Positions 1 through 5,260 of a stretch of 6,384 nucleotides of DNA are shown here, in pieces. Origin of the DNA: an uncultured Coriobacteriaceae bacterium (GTDB taxonomy: Bacteria; Actinomycetota; Coriobacteriia; Coriobacteriales; QAMH01). The notes beneath the pieces were generated by a model that saw only the letters and a program-made list of their open reading frames with translations, searched no databases and was not told the origin of the DNA. The first letter of the stretch is position 1. Every line of letters starts with the position of its first letter. Where the stretch lies: the NCBI GenBank assembly GCA_902796975.1, contig CADBRF010000218.1, positions 1 through 6,384 of the forward strand, read 5' to 3'. Both the position numbers and the translations under genes were made by a program.

Positions 1-285
1 AATCATAAAGATTGCCAGAATACAGCCGGAATCTGTCCTGAATGCCGAGAGCTTATAGCCTATGCAAATGATCGGGTTGACCAGTGTCCTCGGACCGCGC
101 AAAAAACCTTCTGCTCAAGCTGCCCTGTCCATTGCTATTCCGCTGAGATGAGAGAGCGTATTAGAGCGGTTATGCGCTATTCCGGCCCTCGCATGCTCTT
201 TTATCATCCATTCATGGCTTTCTGGCACCTTGGCATTACGTTGAAAGAAAAGGCCAAGGCGCGAAAAGCAGACCCGGAGGCTTAG
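1..285 (+). CDS. Nitrous oxide-stimulated promoter (NosP/YgbA) family protein, 3' part
   Basis: Frame 1 is open from the first base to a TAG at 283-285, giving the last 94 residues; the start lies left of the window. Seven cysteines are visible (residues 5, 12, 15, 29, 38, 41, 45 of the visible part). They include CPEC followed by a 'LIAYANDRVDQCP' stretch, then CSSCPVHCY, then the signature RAVMRYSGPRMLFYHP. This order (Cys pairs, CPVHCY, R-x-x-MRYSGPRML) is what I know of the NosP family (Pfam PF11756), whose E. coli member is YgbA. Established knowledge: E. coli ygbA belongs to the nitric-oxide responsive NsrR regulon. The biochemical role is not settled as far as I know; the cysteines suggest metal or Fe-S binding (inference). 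Probably only about 10-20 N-terminal residues are missing, judging from family size. The tail is basic (KEKAKARKA). It converges with the pseudouridine synthase gene. Confidence 0.85.
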   Translation, partial: NHKDCQNTAGICPECRELIAYANDRVDQCPRTAQKTFCSSCPVHCYSAEMRERIRAVMRYSGPRMLFYHPFMAFWHLGITLKEKAKARKADPEA

Positions 286-305
286 CCAGCACCCGCTTAT
301 TCCCA

Positions 306-1346
306 TCAGATAGACCCGAGGATAGACTCGCCGACCTCAGTTCTGCCTTCAGACCGCTCTTGAATCGAATCGAGGACTTCTTGAAGGTCTTCCGGGAGCG
401 CATCCTGGAAGGTGAGCTGCTCGCCCGTCATGGGATGCTCAAACGAGAGCCGATACGAGTGCAGGAACTGACGGTCAAGCCCGAGCTCTGTTTTCTCTGC
501 CATCTCCCGGTTGCGAGCTTTTGAGTTTGCGGCACGTCCATAGAGCGGATCGCCAACTACATTGTGCCCAGTGTATGCCATATGTACGCGAATCTGGTGG
601 GTTCTACCCGTGTAGAGATGACATTCCACGAGGGTATAGCCATCATCGCGCCTGCCCGCTTCGAACCGTTCGAGAACCTGGAAGGTCGTAATAGCCTGCT
701 TAGCTGAAAAACTTTCGACCACGGCAATGCGCTGACGGTCCTTGGGGTCACGAGCAAGCGGAGCGTCGATAAGGCCGGTATTGGGGGCAATAATGCCCTG
801 TACGAGGGTGAGATAACGCCGATCAATTTCACGAGTCCGAATACCATCTTGCAGACGCGCAGCTGCGGCATCGGTTTTGGCAGCAAGCATGAGCCCGCTC
901 GTGTCCCTATCCAAACGGTGAACGATGCCAGGTCTATCCTCCCCCTGCACCTCTGCTAGATGATTGAGGCCGCAATGGGCGACGAGGGCATTGACCAGGG
1001 TATCGTCATAATGCCCCTTGGCGGGATGGACGACGAGACCCGCCTGCTTGGAGAGCACAATGAGATGCTCATCCTCATAGCGGATATCAAGAGGAATAGC
1101 GAAGTTAGGCTCGACATGAGATTCGGGAAGGGCTGAACGAAGTGGAACCTCGATGTGAACTAAATCACCAGCAAGGACAAGACGTTTCTTCGTTGCGGGG
1201 CGCTTATTCAGAAGGACGCGCCCCGACTCAATCAGACGGACGGCAGCCGATCTGGAAACATCGGGGATACCGATGCTTGAAACGAGGACATCGAGCCGGG
1301 TTCCCTGCTCCTCCTGTGTGACTTCATGGTCGTAATGCTCTGCCAA
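306..1346 (-). CDS. RluA/RluD-family RNA pseudouridine synthase
   Basis: A 346-residue protein with an N-terminal S4-like RNA-binding domain (about residues 16-70) and a RluA-type catalytic domain (about 85-320). The active-site motif HRLDRDTSG is at 143-151, with D146 as the expected catalytic aspartate. Other family motifs are GRTHQIRVHM (247-256), VGDPLYG (264-270) and LHSYRL (295-300). It should convert specific uridines to pseudouridine, most likely in 23S rRNA (RluD-like), but the target site cannot be told from sequence. The start is a TTG at 1344-1346, 5 nt after the lspA stop. A GGGGAG at about 1357-1362, inside the end of lspA, can serve as ribosome binding site, and no ATG lies nearby in frame. 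The length is usual for RluD-type enzymes plus a short acidic tail. It is the last gene of the ileS-lspA operon, an order also common in Firmicutes (ylyB next to lspA). Confidence 0.95.
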   Translation of the reverse strand: MAEHYDHEVTQEEQGTRLDVLVSSIGIPDVSRSAAVRLIESGRVLLNKRPATKKRLVLAGDLVHIEVPLRSALPESHVEPNFAIPLDIRYEDEHLIVLSKQAGLVVHPAKGHYDDTLVNALVAHCGLNHLAEVQGEDRPGIVHRLDRDTSGLMLAAKTDAAAARLQDGIRTREIDRRYLTLVQGIIAPNTGLIDAPLARDPKDRQRIAVVESFSAKQAITTFQVLERFEAGRRDDGYTLVECHLYTGRTHQIRVHMAYTGHNVVGDPLYGRAANSKARNREMAEKTELGLDRQFLHSYRLSFEHPMTGEQLTFQDALPEDLQEVLDSIQERSEGRTEVGESILGSI

Positions 1347-1351
1347 CGCCG

Positions 1352-1867
1352 CTATTCTCCCCTGTTCTCGTCATGTGTGGAAGCGGAGTCCTCTGGATTT
1401 CCGAGGATGTCCCCAGAGAAGAAGAGGAGCCATATGAAGAGGAGAACAACTCCGATGGTCACACAGCAATCGGCAACGTTGAACACCGGGAAATCGATGA
1501 AGTCGAAGCGAATGAAATCGACGACATAGACCGTCGTGAGGCGGTCAATCATATTGCCCAAACCACCTGCGAATATGAGGGAAAGTGACATTGTCTCCAG
1601 TGGAGTATGCTTCTCAATCTTAAGAAACCAGATGAGAACCCCAGCCATGATGGCAATGGCTATGAGGACAAAGACCCACCGTGCGCCCTGCCCCATGCCG
1701 AAGGCGGCGCCAAAATTATGAACAAGTACGAGACTTATGGGACCAAGGTCTATACCGGAAATAGACGCTCCCAGCGCATCGGCCGCCCAAGCCTTGCTCA
1801 GGCGGTCGATGACAACCATCACGACGGTGATGGCGGCGAGAGCGATAAGAGCAGTCTTACGCTTCAA
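1352..1867 (-). CDS. lspA: Lipoprotein signal peptidase (signal peptidase II)
   Basis: A 171-residue membrane aspartyl protease that cleaves the signal peptide of diacylglyceryl-modified prolipoproteins just before the lipidated Cys. Four hydrophobic segments are visible: about residues 6-20, 62-82, 92-104 and 134-150. Family motifs are D21 after TM1 (DRLSK), VHNFGAAFG (49-57), GGLGNMIDR (101-109), VVDF with D117, and FNVAD with D133. D117 and D133 should be the catalytic pair, by analogy with the two aspartates of E. coli LspA. The start is a TTG at 1865-1867. An in-frame TAG lies three codons upstream (1874-1876), and later starts would remove TM1, so TTG is the only sensible choice. It overlaps the ileS 3' end by 11 bp, which favours translational coupling. 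The C-terminal tail after about residue 151 is hydrophilic and probably cytoplasmic. Confidence 0.96.
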   Translation of the reverse strand: MKRKTALIALAAITVVMVVIDRLSKAWAADALGASISGIDLGPISLVLVHNFGAAFGMGQGARWVFVLIAIAIMAGVLIWFLKIEKHTPLETMSLSLIFAGGLGNMIDRLTTVYVVDFIRFDFIDFPVFNVADCCVTIGVVLLFIWLLFFSGDILGNPEDSASTHDENRGE

Positions 1868-4688
1868 GAGTCTCTACCACATCATGGCAGCGCTGGCACA
1901 GTCCGTCCTCGCCAAGCTCACGATAGTTCCAGCAGCGAGGGCACTTATCACCAGAGGCGAGCTCAACCGTAGCTGCGAACTCCTCTACGGCAGTGTCGGC
2001 AGTGTACTCAAGCTCGGAGACAATGAGCACGTCGGCAAGCATTTCCTTGCCATAGATGTCAAGGACGGCTATCTGGTCCGGCGTACCAACAAGCCCGACA
2101 GCGGCCTCCTGGCTCTTAGTGAAGACGCCCGCATTGCGTGCGTTCTCAATAGCCTTGGTCACTGCGTCTCGTGCAGCCATGACGGTCTCGAAGCTTTCCA
2201 GTGCTTTCTCTGCTGCCTCAGGGTCGATGTGAGGAGTGACGTCGTCTTCGCCAAACCATCCGTCAAGCTGGATGGAAGCTGCCCTGCCCTCGGTCATGAG
2301 GGTTTCGGGGTATTTCTCCCAGACTTCATCACAGGTGAAGGTGAGGATAGGAGCAAGCTCATGGTCCATTGCCTGGAGCATGTTCCAGAGAACGGTCTGC
2401 GCACTTCGGCGCTCGAGGCTTGCTACACCATCACAGTAGAGGCGGTCTTTGACGGCATCGAAGTAGCTGGATGACATATCCACGATGAAGTCGTACCAGA
2501 GATGGAAGACCGTGTGGAAATGATATTCGTCATAAGCCGTGGTGACATCGCCAGCTAGCTTCTGCAGGCGGGCAAGTGCCCACTGATCAAATGGGAGGAG
2601 CTCATCCACAGAGACGAGGTCGGCCTCCGTAAAGTCGTTCAGGTTGCCGAGCAGGTAACGGAAGGTGTTCCGGATACGACGGTAGGCATCGGCGATTCGG
2701 TCGAGAATCTCCTTGTTGACGCTCATGTCGCGTGAGTAGTCGACAGAGCCGACCCACAGGCGAAGGATATCAGCACCGTAGTCCTTGCAGACATCGGCGG
2801 GGTCGATGACGTTGCCCAACGACTTCGACATCTTGCGCCCCTCGCCGTCCATCGTGAAGCCACAGCTCATAACGGCTTTATAGGGAGCTTCGTCATAGGC
2901 GCCGATGCTCGTCAGCAGCGAGGACTGGAACCATCCGCGATGTTGGTCAGAGCCCTCAAGGTAGAGGTCTGCTGGACGATGGAGATACGGACGAGCCTCG
3001 CAGACGGAGGTGTGTGAAACGCCAGACTCCCACCAGACATCCAAGACGTCGGTACCCTTCGAATAGTTATGGCTCCCGCACTTGGGGCAGCAGACATCGT
3101 CGGGGATGAAATCATGAACGTCGGTGGTGTACCAGGCATCGGCACCCTTGGTCTTGAAGAGGTCGATGACGGCATCGAAGGTCTCTTCGTTGGCGATAAC
3201 CTCACCGCAGTCGTCGCAGTAGAAAACCGGAATCGGCACGCCCCAGTAGCGCTGGCGGCTGATGCACCAGTCAGGGCGGTCGGCAACCATGGCGCCAATG
3301 CGGTTTACAGCCCAATCGGGAATAAACTGCACATCGTTGTGGATAGCATTGAGGGCGCTCTCACGGATGCCGGTCTTGTCCATGGAGACAAACCACTGAG
3401 TCGTCGCACGGAAGATGACCGGGCGCTTGCAGCGCCAGCAATGAGGGTAGCTATGCTCGATATCTTCATGCAGGAGCAGCATGTCCTTTTCCTGAAGCCA
3501 CTCGATAATATGCGGGTTTGCCTCGTTGACCTCCATGCCGCTCCAGGGGCCACCAGTGCCGAGATTTTCGCCCTTGTAGAAGCAGCCGTTGTCGTCAACG
3601 GGCATAACCAGCGGAATATCAAACTTCATGCCGGCATTGTAGTCGTCGGTGCCATGGCCGGGAGCGGAATGGACGATACCCGTGCCATCTTCAAGAGTCA
3701 CATAATCCGCATAGATGAACTTGCAGGAAGGAGAGTCTGGGAATATTGGCTGCTTGTATTCATTGCCAGCAAGCTCTTTACCATTACGCTTCCAGACTTC
3801 TCCATCAGCGGCTTTGACGAGCTCGTATTCCCAGCCGAACTTGGCGCAGCACTTCTCGGCGAGGGCTTCGGCAAAGATTGTGGGACGGCCGTTGTGCATG
3901 ACAGCGACATAGTCCGCCTCGGGATGCAGAATAACCGCCTGGTCCGCAGGAAGCGTCCAAGGCGTGGTAGTCCAGATGGCAACGTCGACCATACCAGCAT
4001 AGGATTCCAGGCCTTCGGGCGTCGTGGTCAGCTCGAAGCGCACGAAGATAGCGGGGCTGACTTCGTCGGAATATTCCAGCTCGGCTTCAGCAAGAGCGGT
4101 ATGGCAGTGAGAGCACCAGTGGATAGGCTTGCGCCCGCGGTAGATGGAGCCGGCGAGGTACATCTTCTTGAAGACTTCGATATTGCCAGCTTCGTACTCA
4201 GGCGTGAAGGTCAGGTAGGGGTCATTCCACTCGCCACCAACGCCGAGGCGCTTGAAACCTTTGCGCTGGCCATCGAGCTGCTTTTCCGCGTACTGACGGC
4301 AGATTTTACGAAAAGTGGGCGTATCCACTTGCTTCATTTTCTCAGGCCCGAGCTGCTCTTCGACCTTGTTCTCGATAGGCAGGCCATGGCAGTCCCAACC
4401 AGGAACATAGGGAGCATAAAAGCCACGCTGGGACTTGTATTTGACGATGATGTCCTTGAGCGTCTTATTAAGCGAGTGTCCGATATGAATGGGGCCATTG
4501 GCATAGGGAGGACCGTCGTGGAGCACGAAGGACGGGTGCCCCTCGTTCTTCTTCAGAACCTCATGGTAGAGATCCATCGTCTCCCACTTCTTGAGACGTT
4601 CGGGTTCGTGCTTAGGCAAATTTGCCTTCATCTTGAACGAGGTCTTAGGCAAATTGGTCGTTGTTTTGTAATTAAGCTGTTCAGACAT
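1857..4688 (-). CDS. ileS: Isoleucyl-tRNA synthetase (class I, zinc type)
   Basis: A 943-residue enzyme that attaches isoleucine to tRNA-Ile in the cytoplasm, full length for bacterial IleRS. The HIGH motif is H68-I-G-H71 (preceded by PPYANGPI), GWDCHGLPIE is at 97-106, and KMSKS is at 619-623. The CP1 editing domain is recognisable from WTTTPWTLPADQ (239-250) and GTGIVHSAPGHGTDDY (335-350); D348 is probably the conserved editing aspartate. A C-terminal zinc finger has C916/C919 and C931/C934. Further Cys pairs are C192/C195, C417/C420, C491/C494 and C533-C534/C537. The ATG start fits the family: the N-terminal TTNLPKTSFKMKANLPK stretch matches the start of E. coli IleRS in layout. The ribosome binding site is weak (AAGCGAG about 8 nt upstream). 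It is the first gene of the operon with lspA and the pseudouridine synthase. The zinc finger marks the ordinary bacterial form, but mupirocin sensitivity cannot be judged safely by eye. Confidence 0.98.
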   Translation of the reverse strand: MSEQLNYKTTTNLPKTSFKMKANLPKHEPERLKKWETMDLYHEVLKKNEGHPSFVLHDGPPYANGPIHIGHSLNKTLKDIIVKYKSQRGFYAPYVPGWDCHGLPIENKVEEQLGPEKMKQVDTPTFRKICRQYAEKQLDGQRKGFKRLGVGGEWNDPYLTFTPEYEAGNIEVFKKMYLAGSIYRGRKPIHWCSHCHTALAEAELEYSDEVSPAIFVRFELTTTPEGLESYAGMVDVAIWTTTPWTLPADQAVILHPEADYVAVMHNGRPTIFAEALAEKCCAKFGWEYELVKAADGEVWKRNGKELAGNEYKQPIFPDSPSCKFIYADYVTLEDGTGIVHSAPGHGTDDYNAGMKFDIPLVMPVDDNGCFYKGENLGTGGPWSGMEVNEANPHIIEWLQEKDMLLLHEDIEHSYPHCWRCKRPVIFRATTQWFVSMDKTGIRESALNAIHNDVQFIPDWAVNRIGAMVADRPDWCISRQRYWGVPIPVFYCDDCGEVIANEETFDAVIDLFKTKGADAWYTTDVHDFIPDDVCCPKCGSHNYSKGTDVLDVWWESGVSHTSVCEARPYLHRPADLYLEGSDQHRGWFQSSLLTSIGAYDEAPYKAVMSCGFTMDGEGRKMSKSLGNVIDPADVCKDYGADILRLWVGSVDYSRDMSVNKEILDRIADAYRRIRNTFRYLLGNLNDFTEADLVSVDELLPFDQWALARLQKLAGDVTTAYDEYHFHTVFHLWYDFIVDMSSSYFDAVKDRLYCDGVASLERRSAQTVLWNMLQAMDHELAPILTFTCDEVWEKYPETLMTEGRAASIQLDGWFGEDDVTPHIDPEAAEKALESFETVMAARDAVTKAIENARNAGVFTKSQEAAVGLVGTPDQIAVLDIYGKEMLADVLIVSELEYTADTAVEEFAATVELASGDKCPRCWNYRELGEDGLCQRCHDVVETLEA
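4611..4655. repeat. 12-bp in-frame direct repeat in the 5' end of ileS
   Basis: CTTAGGCAAATT occurs at 4611-4622 and again at 4644-4655, 33 bp start to start (11 codons, in frame). On the coding strand it encodes the NLPK of residues 12-15 and 23-26. The first NLP-type stretch and the following region are conserved in IleRS generally, so this may be partly protein constraint rather than a recent duplication. Confidence 0.8.
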
Positions 4689-4727
4689 TATTCACTCGCT
4701 TTATACAGACAATTCTCATGCTTTGGT

Positions 4728-4751
4728 GCATTGTAGCGAAAATTACAATGC
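4728..4751. promoter_or_regulatory. Perfect 8-bp inverted repeat upstream of ileS
   Basis: GCATTGTA (4728-4735) and TACAATGC (4744-4751) are exact reverse complements around an 8-nt spacer (GCGAAAAT). On the minus strand the proximal arm contains TACAAT, a good -10 hexamer, about 41 nt before the ileS ATG. No good -35 sits 16-18 nt upstream of it (CATGCA at 17 nt). It could be an operator over a proximal ileS promoter, or a hairpin in the leader if transcription starts further upstream. There is no U-tract after it in the ileS direction, so it is not an intrinsic terminator. Confidence 0.45.
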
Positions 4752-4754
4752 CTG

Positions 4755-4807
4755 CATGCCTTAACGTCCATATTCCGGCATGAGCGCAACGCAAGGGGCG
4801 CTGATGC
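4755..4807 (-). promoter_or_regulatory. Two overlapping, mutually exclusive hairpins in the ileS upstream region
   Basis: In the ileS transcript direction, GCATCAGCGC (4807-4798) can pair with GCGCTCATGC (4787-4778), 9 of 10 positions with one C:C mismatch and a 10-nt loop. The same segment, as CATGCC (4782-4777), can instead pair with GGCATG (4760-4755), 6 bp with a 16-nt loop. The two stems share 4778-4782 and cannot form together. This three-segment layout resembles leader switches, but only if ileS is transcribed from upstream of 4807. No T-box core (AGGGTGGnACCGCG type) follows. Function is inference; the complementarity is seen directly. Confidence 0.35.
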
Positions 4808-4921
4808 TCTTCTGCGTGCTGGCGAATCCACAGCATAAAGGAATTGGTACGTGCCCCAAAAAGAGCGGATTACGAGATTCTGGAAACCACCATTTATAAA
4901 CCCCGCGCACTAGGAAGCGTT

Positions 4922-4950
4922 TTAACTAGATTCTGATATGTATTTATATT
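4922..4950 (+). promoter_or_regulatory. Candidate promoter for the surface-protein gene
   Basis: TTAACT (4922-4927; 4 of 6 to TTGACA), a 17-nt spacer, and TATATT (4945-4950; 5 of 6 to TATAAT) fit a housekeeping sigma-factor promoter. Transcription would start near 4957, leaving a 5' untranslated region of about 94 nt before the ATG at 5051. It overlaps the candidate minus-strand promoter face to face. AT-rich sequence makes accidental matches easy. Confidence 0.4.
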
Positions 4951-4958
4951 AATGTAAA
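4930..4958 (-). promoter_or_regulatory. Candidate distal promoter for the ileS operon
   Basis: Read on the minus strand, TTTACA (4958-4953; 5 of 6 to TTGACA) is followed after 17 nt by CAGAAT (4935-4930; 4 of 6 to TATAAT). It would start transcription near 4923 and give a leader of about 235 nt holding all the inverted repeats. The region is AT-rich, so chance matches are likely. A proximal start from the TACAAT box at 4735-4730 is the alternative. Confidence 0.3.
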
Positions 4959-4972
4959 ATATATGAAAATTG

Positions 4973-4994
4973 TGGTTCCCGCACGTCAGAACCA
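4973..4994 (+). promoter_or_regulatory. Small hairpin in the surface-protein gene leader
   Basis: TGGTTC (4973-4978) and GAACCA (4989-4994) are perfect 6-bp complements around a 10-nt loop, extendable by one G:U pair. It sits just downstream of the predicted transcription start. It could be an operator or a 5' stabilising stem; no function can be assigned. Chance occurrence is quite possible. Confidence 0.3.
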
Positions 4995-5050
4995 TTTACT
5001 CAGAATACATGGATTCCCATTTATATATTTGTACGGGTGGAAACGAAGAA

Positions 5051-5260
5051 ATGAAACATTTCAAACCGCTTGCTTTATGCGTTACGCTTACGCTTGCTTT
5101 GTCCGTATGCACGATGCCAGCGCACGTCTTTTCTGCTTTTGCTGAGACCGAGCAACAGTCCGAGTCGGCTGTCTATGAAACGACAACCTCTAGTGCTGAG
5201 GTGTTGAGCACTCAAGAAGCCGTGTCCGAAGGCAGCTCCCAAAAAAACGGTCGAAAATAA
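5051..5260 (+). CDS. N-terminal fragment of secreted adhesin-like protein (signal peptide, then frameshift)
   Basis: A 69-residue reading frame. Residues 1-31 are a clear Sec signal peptide: basic start MKHFK, hydrophobic core PLALCVTLTLALSVC, then a polar end with likely signal peptidase I cleavage after AFA (before E32). The LSVC around C20 lacks the small residue expected at -1 of a lipobox, so it is not a likely lipoprotein. After cleavage a Ser/Thr/Glu/Gln-rich linker begins. The frame then ends at TAA 5258-5260 because of seven A's at 5241-5247; the following frame carries on the same kind of sequence for the rest of the window. I read it as the 5' end of one gene whose body is listed separately. 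The ATG at 5051 is preferred over one at 4970 because the signal peptide starts there; a GGGTGG 10 nt upstream and a purine-rich GAAGAA may serve as ribosome binding site. Confidence 0.7.
   Translation: MKHFKPLALCVTLTLALSVCTMPAHVFSAFAETEQQSESAVYETTTSSAEVLSTQEAVSEGSSQKNGRK

Noticed and set aside
279..335. Possible bidirectional terminator between the convergent genes
   Set aside because: Only a GGC-TTA-GCC stem at the stop codon and a CGAG/CTCG 4-bp stem are present, neither followed by a T-tract on either strand.
1737..2474. A 245-codon plus-strand frame opposite the lspA/ileS junction
   Set aside because: Antisense to two confident genes, with no recognisable family features; a codon-bias shadow.
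3069..4736. A 555-codon open frame on the plus strand opposite ileS
   Set aside because: It lies wholly antisense to the conserved ileS coding sequence. Long antisense frames arise from the GC-biased codon use of the true gene. It has no recognisable domain, signal or ribosome binding site.
4817..4835. TGCTG-N9-CAGCA inverted repeat in the intergenic region
   Set aside because: Five-bp arms with a nine-nt loop are expected by chance in a region this long.
4880..4905. GGTGGTTTCC on the ileS strand, considered as a T-box core
   Set aside because: It lacks the AGGGTGG-nACC-GCG context. It lies about 200 nt before the start codon, with no specifier stem or terminator/sequestrator around it.
4970..5050. 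Upstream ATG at 4970 as the start of the surface-protein gene
   Set aside because: It would put 27 extra residues, not signal-like, before a complete Sec signal peptide that begins at the ATG at 5051.
5110..5113. Cys20 of the signal peptide as a lipobox (substrate of the neighbouring LspA)
   Set aside because: The residues are LSV-C: Val at -1 does not fit the Gly/Ala/Ser rule, while an AFA signal peptidase I site lies downstream.
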